From Paenibacillus abyssi (GTDB taxonomy: Bacteria > Bacillota > Bacilli > Paenibacillales > Paenibacillaceae): 64,000 nt of DNA. Shown here piece after piece: positions 24,849 through 34,298 of this stretch (its first letter is position 1; every line of letters begins with the position of its first letter). The notes under the pieces were generated by a model. The model was not told where the DNA came from. It did no database searches and saw only the letters and a program-made list of their open reading frames with translations. The stretch covers positions 62,001 through 126,000 of the forward strand of contig NZ_BMGR01000013.1 in NCBI RefSeq assembly GCF_014640295.1, read 5' to 3'. The position numbers were made by a program, and so were the translations under genes.

Positions 24849-25622
24849 ATGAACGGCGAAACTGCCTTTACACTTATGGAGCATGTCACGGAGCTGAGGA
24901 AACGGCTCCTGCGAGTGGTCCTTGTCCTTGTGGGCGGGATGGCGGTCGGATTTATTTTTGCGCGTCCGATATTTTTATACTTCATGGATGTTCCCCCGGC
25001 CAATGCGATCGCACTGAATGTATTTAATCCCTGGGACGCTATCAAAATCTATATGAACTTCGCCCTCCTCATCGGATTGATTCCGGCTCTGCCTTTCGCG
25101 ATGTACCAGCTATGGGCCTTCTTGAAGCCGGGCTTGCGCAATGAGGAGCAGGGGGCATCCCTGACCTACATCCCGTTCGCTTTGCTGTTATTTCTGGCGG
25201 GACTCGCTTTCGGATACTTTATCGTATTCAAGATGGCTTTCCATTTTACAACTCAGATATCGGCAAGCATGCAGCTTGTGGAAACGTACGGCGTTGCCCA
25301 ATATTTTTCCTTTATGTTCAATATCGTCATTCCGGTGTCACTGCTGTTTGAGCTGCCGGTCGTCGTCATGTTTCTGACGAACCTGAGACTTCTTAATCCG
25401 GATCGCTTGCGCAAGGGCAGACGGTACGCCTATTTATTGCTGACGATCATTGCCACCGTCATTACTCCGCCGGACTTGATCTCCGCCATTATCGTCGGCA
25501 TTCCGATGATTCTTTTATATGAAGTCAGCGTATATTTGTCAGGAGTCATTTATAAGCGTCAGCTCTTGCAGGAGCAATATGAGAAGGAAAACCCGGGCGT
25601 TTATGCCCAAGCTTCCCAATAA
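24849..25622 (+). CDS. tatC: Twin-arginine translocase subunit TatC
   Basis: A 257-residue TatC with six membrane helices. The cytoplasmic N-terminus MEHVTELRKRL (Glu15, Arg17) is the signal-peptide-binding segment. ALPFAMYQLWAFLKPGL, FGYFIVFKMAFHFTT and IATVITPPDLISAI are conserved TatC blocks. Its C-terminal tail is typical of Firmicutes. AGAAGGAAGGTGAACGGGG gives the ribosome site. With the two tatA genes it makes a complete translocase; a strong terminator follows, so it ends the locus. Confidence 0.97.
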   Translation: MNGETAFTLMEHVTELRKRLLRVVLVLVGGMAVGFIFARPIFLYFMDVPPANAIALNVFNPWDAIKIYMNFALLIGLIPALPFAMYQLWAFLKPGLRNEEQGASLTYIPFALLLFLAGLAFGYFIVFKMAFHFTTQISASMQLVETYGVAQYFSFMFNIVIPVSLLFELPVVVMFLTNLRLLNPDRLRKGRRYAYLLLTIIATVITPPDLISAIIVGIPMILLYEVSVYLSGVIYKRQLLQEQYEKENPGVYAQASQ

Positions 25623-25637
25623 TGTGAGAAGACCAAA

Positions 25638-25683
25638 AAAACCTTTGATCCGGCAGTATTGCCATGGGATCAAAGGTTTTTAT
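25638..25683. terminator. Bidirectional terminator between tatC and the alpha-amylase
   Basis: AAAACCTTTGATCC (25638-25651) pairs with GGATCAAAGGTTTT (25667-25680), with A and T runs on the outer sides. It separates convergent genes. Confidence 0.9.
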
Positions 25684-25712
25684 TGTATTCATCGATTCAA
25701 GTTTCTTTTTCC

Positions 25713-27179
25713 TTATTCCACATCATGCTCGGGGAGCGCCCATACCGATACGCTTCCGCCATTAACCGGAAAGGTTGCGCAACCGTCCTCTTCGATCGTT
25801 ACTTGATCTTCCCTGGTGTTGGTCAGATCGACCCATACTTCTCCCGCGCGGTCTTCTCCGACATACATCCTTTTTTCTCCTCCATCCCCGTTGGAGATGA
25901 CTACGGCACAGCCGGACCGCTCGATTTCCGGATCGCCCCGGCGGATCCAGCCAATCATATTGGGATGATCAAAGTAATCTTCCTGTTCACCATATGCTTT
26001 ATGGTAACGGGCATAGAGCAGAGGGTCGATCGCAGATTGTATGCCTTCAAGCGGTTCTTCTCCGCCAATCCCGAAATAATCACCGTAGAAGACGACCGGA
26101 TAACCGTCCTGGCGAAGCAGAATCAAGGCATACGCGCTTTGCTTGAACCAATCGGCAACCCAGGATTCAAGCGATTCATTGGGCTGGGAGTCGTGATTGT
26201 CAACGAAGGTCACCGCGTGCAGGGGATGTGATTTGACGAGCGTATCCTCGAACAGGGTCGACAAGTCAAATGAACTTCCTTCCTGCGATGCGGCATGCAA
26301 TTTATAATGAAGGGAAACATCAAACAGATCAATCCGGTAATCGATCGTATCCAGAAACTCCTGGCAAGCAGCGAGCTCCGAATTCCAAAACTCCCCGACG
26401 ATATAGAATTCTTCTCCGCGCTCTTTCATCATTACGGTTGCAAAATCCCGAATAAAGTGATGGTTGATATGCTTGATTGCGTCGAGCCGGAAGCCGTTGC
26501 ACTGAAGCGTATCGGCGAGCCATTTTCCCCATGCGATCATTTCTTCCTTCACTTCCGGGTGATTGTAGTCGATATTAGCGAACATTAAGTAATCATAATT
26601 GCCGAATTCGTCGTCTACATTGTCGTTCCAGATTTTGTTCTCGCCCATGATGCGGAAGATGCCGGTTTTTTCTTCCTTGGCATCGTAGTCCGTCCCGTTG
26701 AAATGCTCGAAATTCCATTTGAAGGATGAATACCGGTCTCCCCGGCCCGGGAACGTGAATTTGGTCCACCCTTCGATATCGAATGGCTCCGAGATGACTT
26801 CCGACCGGTTGTCCGGATCCACCTCAACCACCTGGAACAATTCTTTTTCATCCGCAGCCGCTTTATGATTCATGACCAGATCGACATACACCGCTATGCC
26901 GTGCTCGCGGCAGGTGGCGATGGCATCGTGCAGCTCCTGTTTTGTGCCGTACTTGGTGCGGACGGTTCCTTTTTGATCGAATTCACCTAAATCATAAAGG
27001 TCGTAGACACCGTATCCGGTATCTTCCGCCGATTGCCCTTTCGTAACGGGTGGAATCCATACCGAATCAATTCCTCTCTCTTTTAAACGGGGTGCGAGCT
27101 CCTTCAGTCGATTCCAGTGCGAGCCGTCTGCGGCAACATGCCATTCAAAAAATTGCATCATCGTATGATTGCGTTTCAT
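25713..27179 (-). CDS. Cytoplasmic alpha-amylase (GH13, liquefying type)
   Basis: A 488-residue glycoside hydrolase family 13 alpha-amylase without a signal peptide, so intracellular, probably cutting maltodextrins or glycogen. MMQFFEWHVAADGSHWNRL and DSVWIPPVTKG are typical of the AmyS/cytoplasmic amylase group (GH13_5). The catalytic residues are Asp233 (GFRLDAIKH), Glu263 (IVGEFWNSE) and Asp330 (FVDNHDSQ); VDLVMNHKA supplies region I. The minus-strand ATG at 27179 is chosen because GAAGGGGAAG precedes it at nine bases. Monocistronic. Confidence 0.93.
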   Translation of the reverse strand: MKRNHTMMQFFEWHVAADGSHWNRLKELAPRLKERGIDSVWIPPVTKGQSAEDTGYGVYDLYDLGEFDQKGTVRTKYGTKQELHDAIATCREHGIAVYVDLVMNHKAAADEKELFQVVEVDPDNRSEVISEPFDIEGWTKFTFPGRGDRYSSFKWNFEHFNGTDYDAKEEKTGIFRIMGENKIWNDNVDDEFGNYDYLMFANIDYNHPEVKEEMIAWGKWLADTLQCNGFRLDAIKHINHHFIRDFATVMMKERGEEFYIVGEFWNSELAACQEFLDTIDYRIDLFDVSLHYKLHAASQEGSSFDLSTLFEDTLVKSHPLHAVTFVDNHDSQPNESLESWVADWFKQSAYALILLRQDGYPVVFYGDYFGIGGEEPLEGIQSAIDPLLYARYHKAYGEQEDYFDHPNMIGWIRRGDPEIERSGCAVVISNGDGGEKRMYVGEDRAGEVWVDLTNTREDQVTIEEDGCATFPVNGGSVSVWALPEHDVE

Positions 27180-27365
27180 GCTCAACTTCCCCTTCACTAT
27201 AAATTGGTAAGATTCCTTCTAATAAGCTGTTACCCAGATGCAGATCGTTGCTAAACGATGCCGCAATAAAAATATTCAGCGTTGAATTATAGAAATTCGG
27301 AAGGAAAGGGAAAAGCTGTGGAGAAAAGGTAACAGGGACGGAATGAACAAAGAGGAGGAATCAGA

Positions 27366-28343
27366 GTGAATTACCGTACAGTAGGGAAGACCGGTATTCA
27401 GGTATCAAGTCTTTGTTTCGGGACGATGTCTTTTGGCGGGATTGCCGATGAAAGCGTTTCAATGGCAATGTTCCGCCGGTGCAGAGAGGCGGGTATTAAT
27501 TTTTTTGATTGCGCGAATGTGTATAATGGCGGTCAAGCTGAGGAAATCTTGGGTAAATGTATAGAAGACTGCCGCAATGAGGTCGTCTTGACCACCAAAG
27601 TATATGGAGCAATGGGCCAAGGGGTTAATGATAAAGGTTTGTCACGCAGGCACATCATGCTGGCTGTCGAAGACAGCCTGCGGCGGCTCCGAACCGACCG
27701 GATTGAATTGTACTTTGTTCATTCCTTTGATTCCTTGGCGTCAATGGAAGAGGTCTTGCGGACAATGGACGACCTGCAGCGGCAGGGGAAGATCTTGTAC
27801 CCCGCGGTAAGCAACTGGGCAGCCTGGCAGATCGCTAAAGCGCTGGGCATTTCGGCTAAAGAAAGCTTGTCCCGTTTTGAATGCATTCAACCGATGTACA
27901 ACCTTGTGAAACGCCAGGCGGAAGTCGAAATTTTGCCGCTTGCGGAGTCGGAGCAGATAGGCGTCATTTCTTACAGCCCTTTGGGGGGCGGATTATTGAC
28001 CGGGAAATATGGAGCGGGTAAACGTCCGGAGCAAGGCAGATTAATTGAACAGGAGAATTATACAAGGCGTTACGCGGAAAGCAGCTATTATGAAACGGCA
28101 GACCGCTTTACTGCATATGCGCAGGAGCATAATGTTCATCCGGCTTCGCTTGCAGTCGCTTGGACGATGTCACATCCCGCAGTCACTGCTCCGATCATTG
28201 GCGCGCGTAATTTGGAACAGCTGGAGCCGTCCTTAGCCGCATTGAACGTGGTAATGACGCCGGAGCGCCGCAAGGAGATTTCCAATTTGTCGATCTCGCC
28301 GCCGCCTGCTACAGACCGCTCTGAAGAGCAGTCAAAAAATTAA
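27366..28343 (+). CDS. Aldo/keto reductase
   Basis: A 325-residue AKR that reduces carbonyl compounds with NADPH. The (beta/alpha)8 catalytic tetrad is visible: Asp in FFDCANVYN (with Tyr), Lys in TTKVYG and His in LYFVHSFDS. The NADPH-binding end is [20 protein letters not shown] at 27366 is the start, after GAGGAGG. Like many general-stress AKRs (YhdN group), it has no clear substrate. It sits 14 bases before a second, divergent AKR and probably forms a two-gene operon with it. Confidence 0.92.
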   Translation: MNYRTVGKTGIQVSSLCFGTMSFGGIADESVSMAMFRRCREAGINFFDCANVYNGGQAEEILGKCIEDCRNEVVLTTKVYGAMGQGVNDKGLSRRHIMLAVEDSLRRLRTDRIELYFVHSFDSLASMEEVLRTMDDLQRQGKILYPAVSNWAAWQIAKALGISAKESLSRFECIQPMYNLVKRQAEVEILPLAESEQIGVISYSPLGGGLLTGKYGAGKRPEQGRLIEQENYTRRYAESSYYETADRFTAYAQEHNVHPASLAVAWTMSHPAVTAPIIGARNLEQLEPSLAALNVVMTPERRKEISNLSISPPPATDRSEEQSKN

Positions 28344-28357
28344 GGAGGTGTTTTACA

Positions 28358-29233
28358 ATGTTGAAACGTACGATTGGTCGTTTAGGCTATGAAGGTTCAG
28401 TCGTTATGTTCGGTGCTGCAAGCTTGGGCAGTGTAACCCAAGAGGAAGCGGATGCATCGATTTCCTATGCGCTGCAGCATGGAGTGAATCATTTTGATAC
28501 GGCGGCAAGCTATGGAGATGCTGAGATGAGAATGGGGCCTATCATCAGCAAGGTCCGAAATGATATTTTCCTGGCTACCAAAACCGGGGAGCGAACGAAA
28601 CAGAAAGCGAAAGAGGAAATCTACCGTTCCTTGGAGCGGATGAAGGTCGATACGGTTGACCTGCTGCAGCTGCATGCGGTAGGCAATATGGAGGAGTTGG
28701 ATCGCTGCACGGAACCGGGCGGAGCTCTCGAAGCGGCAATCGAAGCGAAAGAAGAAGGAATCGTCAAAGCAATCGGCATCACCGGTCATGGACATGAAGC
28801 GCCGGTTGTACACTTGGAAGCGCTCCGCCGGTTTCCGTTCGAGACTGTGCTGCTGCCATTGAATTATTATATGTATTCGCTGCCTGAATATCGCGAAGCG
28901 TTTGACGCGTTAATGGAAGAGGCCAACAAGCAGACAGCTGCGGTTCGAGTAATTAAAGCGGTGGCCAAGGGGCCATGGGGAGAAGATCAGCAGCGGCAGT
29001 ACGCGACCTGGTATGAACCTTTCGATCAGCAGGAAATTATTGATGCCTGTGTGCACTTTGTGCTTTCTTTCCCGGGGCTGGCCGGCTTTGCCAGCGCGGG
29101 AGACATTCATCTGTTCCCTAAAATCGTCGATGCGGTAGAACGATATGGTTCCATGAGCGACGAGCAAGCTGAGCGCATTCTCAGCTCCATTAGCGGGTAC
29201 ACATCGGTGTTCGCACCGCCCACTTCCACATAA
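28358..29233 (+). CDS. Aldo/keto reductase, second paralogue
   Basis: A 291-residue AKR of a more distant group: [16 protein letters not shown] holds Asp and Tyr, [10 protein letters not shown] the Lys, and [10 protein letters not shown] the His. It keeps the barrel but lacks the usual long C-terminal loop with the IGARN-type NADPH motif, ending in a helical region ([16 protein letters not shown]) that resembles AKRs of the YqkF/ferredoxin-like class without their cysteines. AAGGAGG precedes the ATG. It is cotranscribed with the upstream AKR; a terminator follows. Confidence 0.88.
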   Translation: MLKRTIGRLGYEGSVVMFGAASLGSVTQEEADASISYALQHGVNHFDTAASYGDAEMRMGPIISKVRNDIFLATKTGERTKQKAKEEIYRSLERMKVDTVDLLQLHAVGNMEELDRCTEPGGALEAAIEAKEEGIVKAIGITGHGHEAPVVHLEALRRFPFETVLLPLNYYMYSLPEYREAFDALMEEANKQTAAVRVIKAVAKGPWGEDQQRQYATWYEPFDQQEIIDACVHFVLSFPGLAGFASAGDIHLFPKIVDAVERYGSMSDEQAERILSSISGYTSVFAPPTST

Positions 29234-29238
29234 ATGAA

Positions 29239-29272
29239 GAGGGCTCCATGAAAGTGGAGGCCCTCAAGTTGT
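29239..29272 (+). terminator. Terminator after the aldo/keto reductase pair
   Basis: GAGGGCTCCA (29239-29248) and TGGAGGCCCTC (29255-29265) form a stem with one bulged base, followed by AAGTTGTTTTAT. It lies between convergent genes. Confidence 0.75.
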
Positions 29273-29292
29273 TTTATAAGCCGTCAGCAGAT

Positions 29293-30276
29293 TTAAGGCT
29301 GCGAATGAATACTGTTTTCCAGATTGTGTATCACTACATCGTCTATCGCGATGTTCAAGCCATTCATGGCATAGAGCACAGAACCGGTAACGGGAGAGAA
29401 ACGGGGATTAACGACAATAAAGGATTTATTATTGCCCAAGGCTAGCTGCTTAGTAAGCTCACAATTGAAATAAGGACTATTAATAACGCTCCCGATAAAC
29501 GCCACGGAGACGATATCGCCGGTGAAAGCGGCAGCCATCATCTCAATGCCTACTTTGATTTTATGGATGGCCCGGTCACAGACATATACTGAAACGGAGC
29601 TTCCTTTTGACGCGGCTTCGGTAACGGCAGGAGCAAATTGGCCGAATTTCTTGTCGCGTGCCCTCCGATCCTCCCCAAAGCCTTGTCTTGCAAGGTAGGA
29701 CAATTCTTGGATAGAGTGGATTTCCCAATGCTGCAGCATGAGCTGAACCAATTCCTTGTCGGTTTCATCCCTATTTCCGGCCAATACTTCATAGACGGCA
29801 TCGTACGCGATAAATCTTGCCGCACTGTCTGAATAGTGGTGGAAATCATAATTCCGGATATATTGACCCTTTTCCGTCATTGCCAGAATGATCGAGCCGG
29901 TGCCCGAAACGGCAACAATGCCGGGCTTTGTAATCAATGCACCATAATGCGCTGCCACAGCGTCATTGAAATGCCATTTCGGACAGGTTAAACCTTCTAT
30001 GGCAGTCAGGGACTCCACCCATTCCAAATCGGCTTCGGAATCGTATCCGGCAACTCCTGCGGCTATCCCGCAAACCTGGTTCAACTCCACTCCGGCAGCC
30101 GACAAGGATTCGAGTATGGCTTGATTCACATTTTGCCGGGCTAATAAGTCTTTGCGGATGGAAGCGGAGCCCTTCTCGATATAGGAGAGTACATTTCCTG
30201 AAAGATCGCTCACCATGACCCGTGTATGGGTGCCGCCGCCATCAATCCCAAGTATGACATTTGCTTTTTTGGTCAT
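29293..30276 (-). CDS. BadF/BadG/BcrA-family ATPase, N-acetylglucosamine-kinase-like
   Basis: A 327-residue ASKHA-fold protein. The phosphate-1 motif is LGIDGGGTHTRVMVSD near the N-terminus, phosphate-2 is GIVAVSGTGSIILA near residue 120, and the adenosine motif region is VSVAFIGSVINS near 260. BadF-type small kinases phosphorylate amino sugars such as GlcNAc or MurNAc. AAAGGAGGATC lies before the ATG at 30276. It is monocistronic, with a palindrome overlapping its probable promoter. Substrate not determined. Confidence 0.88.
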   Translation of the reverse strand: MTKKANVILGIDGGGTHTRVMVSDLSGNVLSYIEKGSASIRKDLLARQNVNQAILESLSAAGVELNQVCGIAAGVAGYDSEADLEWVESLTAIEGLTCPKWHFNDAVAAHYGALITKPGIVAVSGTGSIILAMTEKGQYIRNYDFHHYSDSAARFIAYDAVYEVLAGNRDETDKELVQLMLQHWEIHSIQELSYLARQGFGEDRRARDKKFGQFAPAVTEAASKGSSVSVYVCDRAIHKIKVGIEMMAAAFTGDIVSVAFIGSVINSPYFNCELTKQLALGNNKSFIVVNPRFSPVTGSVLYAMNGLNIAIDDVVIHNLENSIHSQP

Positions 30277-30297
30277 TTACACGATCCTCCTTTACGC

Positions 30298-30320
30298 TTT
30301 TACCCTATTATACGGTAAAA
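30298..30320 (-). promoter_or_regulatory. Palindrome overlapping the BadF-kinase promoter
   Basis: TTTTACC (30298-30304) and GGTAAAA (30314-30320) flank a core that reads TATAAT on the minus strand, a probable -10. No good -35 is seen, suggesting control by a factor bound here. Position and symmetry only. Confidence 0.5.
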
Positions 30321-30353
30321 CCGCCAACTAAAGGGACGGAGGTTTATTGGTTT

Positions 30354-31724
30354 TTATGACTTAATGCAATATTTCAGCGTATCCTCCCAGGTCATCGAAA
30401 ACCGGAGAATATCGTCTTCCGTCAGGTCGGTGCCGATCTGTACCTCGATAATGACAAGGGGAGTCACTGCTTTGATGCCGTGTTTGGTACCGCTGGATAT
30501 TTGAAAGATATCACCCGGTTGAACAGGGGAAAGCTTGCCGTCCAGCATAATCTCGCCAATCCCGGAAAGTACTACCCATACTTCTTTTCTTTTTTGATGT
30601 TGCTGATAGCTGAGATTTTGGCCTGGAAGCATTTCGATTTTTTTGGTTAGCGCAGCAATGTCTTGACCGTTCTCTCCGGAATGATCCAACACCCGGCTGC
30701 TTCCCCAGCGCTTTTCTACATACATCGGTTTTGGACGAGTCTTGGGCAGGATTTCTTTAATTCGATTGCTGCTTTTTTTACTCGCCACCAAAATGCCGTC
30801 ATTGCTTGAAGCGACGATGATATTGGGGACATCGACGACATGGACGGGAACGGCAAGCTCATTCACAAGATGGGTATTGATCGAATCCTCGGATATCGTG
30901 CCTGAACCGATAACCGGGCTTTCCAGCTGTTGAACAAGCGCCTCCCAGCTGCCTAGATCGTTCCAGAATCCGTCATAAGGCATAACGACCGCATGACGGG
31001 ATTGTTCAACCACTTCTTTATCAAAGCTTACCTCCGATAAATGCTCATATCGGGAGAGCATTTCCTCGTAAACGACAGGCAGCCCTTTCTTATCGAGCCA
31101 CGAGAGCATGAATGATAATGGAAAGGCGAAAATACCGCAATTCCATAACGCGTTTTGATTAATGAGCGCCAATGCTTTATTAACATCCGGTTTTTCCGCA
31201 AATTGCTCTACACGGTAGTATTCCGCTCCATTGTCCGCCGCGGGCACGATATACCCGTATTGATCGGAAGGAAAGGTGGGGCGGGTTCCGAGAAGCGCGA
31301 GCTCGGCCTGCGATTGCTGCAGAACAGCCGGAAAACGAAGAAAGCGTTCGATAAAAGCCGTTTCCGCAAACAGATCGACAGGAATAAAGCAAATGGTCTC
31401 CCGTGGGTCCGTCTGGAGCCGGGAATGGAGATAAGCAGCCGTTAAGGCGACAGCATGAAAAGTGCCGCGCTTGGACGGCTCGGCGATGATAGGCATTTGG
31501 CTGCCGACATGGTGAATCGTAATATCGACTTGACTTTTATGAGTGACGATTAACGATGAGGAATCGAGTCCGACCTCTTTTAATTGTCTGCATACCCGTT
31601 GGATCATCGATTCATTAATGCCTTCAGCCGTTGGAAGAACTTTCATAAATATTTTGGAGCGGATCTCATTTGACAAGGGCCATAGCCTTTTGCCGGAACC
31701 GCCGGATAGTAAAACGATTCTCAT
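30354..31724 (-). CDS. Mannose-1-phosphate guanylyltransferase / mannose-6-phosphate isomerase
   Basis: A 456-residue bifunctional enzyme of the ManC/AlgA type, making GDP-mannose. The N-terminal nucleotidyltransferase has LSGGSGKRLWPLSN (family GGxGxRLWPLS), FIPVDLFAET and QFAEKPDVNKAL. The usual PKQF is replaced by SKIF, so residue details differ from the textbook motif. The C-terminal cupin isomerase domain is KKIEMLPGQNLSYQQHQKRK, then EVWVVLSGIGEIMLDG. AAAGGAGGAAGGG precedes the ATG. It ends a three-gene minus-strand cluster with two glycosyltransferase-like genes. Confidence 0.9.
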   Translation of the reverse strand: MRIVLLSGGSGKRLWPLSNEIRSKIFMKVLPTAEGINESMIQRVCRQLKEVGLDSSSLIVTHKSQVDITIHHVGSQMPIIAEPSKRGTFHAVALTAAYLHSRLQTDPRETICFIPVDLFAETAFIERFLRFPAVLQQSQAELALLGTRPTFPSDQYGYIVPAADNGAEYYRVEQFAEKPDVNKALALINQNALWNCGIFAFPLSFMLSWLDKKGLPVVYEEMLSRYEHLSEVSFDKEVVEQSRHAVVMPYDGFWNDLGSWEALVQQLESPVIGSGTISEDSINTHLVNELAVPVHVVDVPNIIVASSNDGILVASKKSSNRIKEILPKTRPKPMYVEKRWGSSRVLDHSGENGQDIAALTKKIEMLPGQNLSYQQHQKRKEVWVVLSGIGEIMLDGKLSPVQPGDIFQISSGTKHGIKAVTPLVIIEVQIGTDLTEDDILRFSMTWEDTLKYCIKS

Positions 31725-31762
31725 AGACCCTTCCTCCTTTGAATGCAGGTATCATCTTCCGT

Positions 31763-32926
31763 TCATTTCTTTCCTCGAATTATGTGTTCCACCACTTGCC
31801 GCATGGTCATTCCGGCCCGGTTCCAGGACATTTTCTGCATATCCATTCGGCCTTGCTGCCCTTTACTGCGGCAAATATCAGGGTGCTCATAGGCATATCT
31901 CATCTGTCTTTTTAAGCTGCTAAGATCCGGTTCCGCCCATAGCTGTCCCGCCTGCGCGAATAAATGGCTGAAGCGGCGGGAGATGGCCCGTTTCATGCTA
32001 ACCGCCGGAGGCTGCAGCTTATAGCGGACAAGAAAAGCGTTCCTGCTGTTGAGAAAATCCATATGTCCGCCCCAGCCGGTCGCAATGACCGGAATTCCAC
32101 TGGACAGCGCCTCGAGAAATGGCAATCCGACACCCTCTCCCCGTGTCGGAAGAACAAATGCGTGCCCGGTTCGGTAGATTTCTTTCAGCTTTCCAGGGCT
32201 TGTATACCCTGTGATCAGATGGATTGGGGCGGTTTTGCTGCCGAATCCAAGCTTTTTCTTGTAGGCCTGGATTCGGCTGGAGATCCATGCGCCGGTTTCA
32301 CGGGTGCCGAATCCGCTGGTTTTGATCACCAAGGCCACGCGGTCTTTGGAGGAGAATGCCTCCCAATAGGCCCTTAATAGCAGTTCAGGATTTTTGCGGT
32401 GCTGAAAGGTGAAGACGGAGACAAACACAAAGGTTCCCTTCGGTAGGCCCGGGAACAGCTTTTTGTTTGAAGGGGTAAAGGTTCCGGCATGCACCCCGTG
32501 GGGGACGATGTATACCGGAACCTTGACTCCGCTGTTTATCATCGCGGTCTTGTTCTGGGCAGAAGGCACGCAAACCGCATCAAACCGGTTGATGTTTGGG
32601 AACCAGTCGCTCGGGATCTTTGTTGTCTCCCAAACGGCATTGAGCAGCAAGTAATCGAATTGTGCTCTTGCCTTTTTGATGTCCAGGCTGTGAGGAAGGC
32701 GGTGATAGATGAGAACCTTGGGTTTTTTCCGCGTATAAGGCTTTTTTGCCAAAATCCTTAGCGTTCGCGTTGAAGTGCCGCCATCCGGCCGAGCGCGGCC
32801 CCGGTCCGCGATAACTTTAACGTCAACTCCCTGACGATGCAGAGCAAGCGCATATTCACGGCTAGCCTTGCCAATCCCGCTCGGTGTATAAACCGGCCCG
32901 TTCCAGATCACTTGATAGTTCTTCAT
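31763..32926 (-). CDS. Glycosyltransferase family 4
   Basis: A 387-residue GT-B-fold transferase. N-terminal GPVYTPSGIGKASREYALAL is the acceptor-side start; the C-terminal nucleotide-sugar half has FVFVSVFTFQHRKNPELLLR and the GT4 signature HAFVLPTRGEGVGLPFLEAL with the E-x7-E pair, then SSGIPVIATGWGGH. Cytoplasmic, likely membrane-associated. It lies between a GDP-mannose synthase and a DUF6492 protein, 12 bases from the latter, so the donor may be GDP-mannose. The polymer made is unknown. Confidence 0.92.
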   Translation of the reverse strand: MKNYQVIWNGPVYTPSGIGKASREYALALHRQGVDVKVIADRGRARPDGGTSTRTLRILAKKPYTRKKPKVLIYHRLPHSLDIKKARAQFDYLLLNAVWETTKIPSDWFPNINRFDAVCVPSAQNKTAMINSGVKVPVYIVPHGVHAGTFTPSNKKLFPGLPKGTFVFVSVFTFQHRKNPELLLRAYWEAFSSKDRVALVIKTSGFGTRETGAWISSRIQAYKKKLGFGSKTAPIHLITGYTSPGKLKEIYRTGHAFVLPTRGEGVGLPFLEALSSGIPVIATGWGGHMDFLNSRNAFLVRYKLQPPAVSMKRAISRRFSHLFAQAGQLWAEPDLSSLKRQMRYAYEHPDICRSKGQQGRMDMQKMSWNRAGMTMRQVVEHIIRGKK

Positions 32927-32938
32927 AAGTATCCGTCC

Positions 32939-33745
32939 TTACTTAAGGAAATAGTTTCTGCGTTTGTGAAAGGACAGGGATTTGTAGGTTTTGGCTAACT
33001 TTTGTATCCGCAGTCCGGTAAGACTGCCGGCATTGACCGGAAGGCTTTTATTCAATGTACTTTTGAGGACAAACGCGCCGGGCTCTTTGGCGTACACGAA
33101 GTTACCATACGTTTCAAATTCGGAAAAAGCATACAGGCTGGATTTTCGGATATTTTTAATAATTGCGGAATACCAAGGGATCTGATGTTTGCCTTCGATT
33201 GTTCTTTTCAGTTGTCTTACTTTTTCTTTATCGAACAGCATGTAATGGGCGACGAAAGATACGGGAGCAGCGGCTTTTGTTCCTAACAGCTTTTTATAAG
33301 CTCTGAAATATTCGGGCTGGCTCCATTTTCGGTAGTAAGCTACCGTTTTGGAACCTGAGCGGAAAGTATGGGGACGAATGAGTACGGTATCGGCGTCAAT
33401 GACCAAATATTTGCTGCATGAACAAATGGAATCCCCGCTTAATTTTAATAATTGTTGAAAAAGCCACCCGGAGCGGTCCCAGCTTTTCGACCGGTAGTGA
33501 ATATGCTTTTTGGTAATCGGCAGAACGGTATTTTCATTCACGAACCGGCATCTCTTTTGCCTGCATAGCTGTTCAATGGCAGCACTTCTGGGCGATACGA
33601 TAAAGATATCGTTAATAGGGTGCTTCACCATTTTCCTAACGCTATCAATGACATAGGGGAGATTATTCAGATCCTTCTCAATGGCCGGAATCAAGACATC
33701 GATTTGTTGTCTGCCGGCTTCAGGATTTGTTATCGGGTGAGACAT
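32939..33745 (-). CDS. DUF6492-like putative glycosyltransferase
   Basis: A 268-residue protein starting IDVLIPAIEKDLNNLPYVID and containing IFIVSP and KYLVIDADTVLIRP; the DxD motif with the preceding strands matches GT-A-type transferases. HYRSKSWDRSGWLFQQLLKL and VSFVAHYMLFDKEKV are the further blocks that remind me of DUF6492. No signal peptide. It is the first gene of the minus-strand polysaccharide cluster. The family name is from memory, the GT-A character from the sequence. Confidence 0.75.
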   Translation of the reverse strand: MSHPITNPEAGRQQIDVLIPAIEKDLNNLPYVIDSVRKMVKHPINDIFIVSPRSAAIEQLCRQKRCRFVNENTVLPITKKHIHYRSKSWDRSGWLFQQLLKLSGDSICSCSKYLVIDADTVLIRPHTFRSGSKTVAYYRKWSQPEYFRAYKKLLGTKAAAPVSFVAHYMLFDKEKVRQLKRTIEGKHQIPWYSAIIKNIRKSSLYAFSEFETYGNFVYAKEPGAFVLKSTLNKSLPVNAGSLTGLRIQKLAKTYKSLSFHKRRNYFLK

Positions 33746-33906
33746 TACATCATCTCCATCTGTTCATATTCTTTATATGTTATGTTTACGGAGTAGCAAT
33801 GGTAAGGGCGGGAGATATGAACGAAGATCACGATCGCTTCTAATTTTTGAGGTATCGGGGAATGTTATGAAAGCAGTAAATTATTTGAAGTAAGGTGGGG
33901 ATACGG

Positions 33907-34194
33907 GTGGCAAGAAAGAACAGAAGAAAGCTTGTCGTGAGCGGAGCTGAGCAGGGCGTGAAAGCGCTGAAAGCGGATGTGATGTTGAAAGAGGGATATC
34001 AGGTTGATCCGAACCGTCCGGATGATGTGAAATATGAGGTGGCCAAGACACTTGGCGTGCCACTGAAGGCCGGTGATAATGGAAATCTGACAACCGAAAG
34101 TGCCGGGCATGTCGGCGGCAGGATCGGTGGGCCGATGGTCCGCGAAATGATCCGGTTAGCGCAGGAGCAGCTAGCAAAGCAGCCGCGGCCATAA
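33907..34194 (+). CDS. Alpha/beta-type small acid-soluble spore protein
   Basis: A 95-residue DNA-binding spore protein. The conserved SASP core is visible: VKYEVAKTLGVPL (the GPR cleavage region KYEIA), then GNLTTESAGHVGGRIGGPMV and REMIRLAQEQL. It is longer at the N-terminus than classic SASPs, starting ARKNRRKLVVSGAEQGVKAL, like minor (SspF/SspH-type) forms. The GTG at 33907 is preferred because AAGGTGGGG lies seven bases upstream. It coats forespore DNA against UV and heat. A sigma-G promoter would be expected but I cannot identify one with confidence. Confidence 0.9.
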   Translation: MARKNRRKLVVSGAEQGVKALKADVMLKEGYQVDPNRPDDVKYEVAKTLGVPLKAGDNGNLTTESAGHVGGRIGGPMVREMIRLAQEQLAKQPRP

Positions 34195-34298
34195 GCGGCA
34201 AATAAACGTGAATAAAGGTTAAAAGCTTCTAATTGAACCCCTAAACGATAGACAGCGTTCGAATTTATTTATAGAATTAACCTTTAAGGAAGGGAGTA

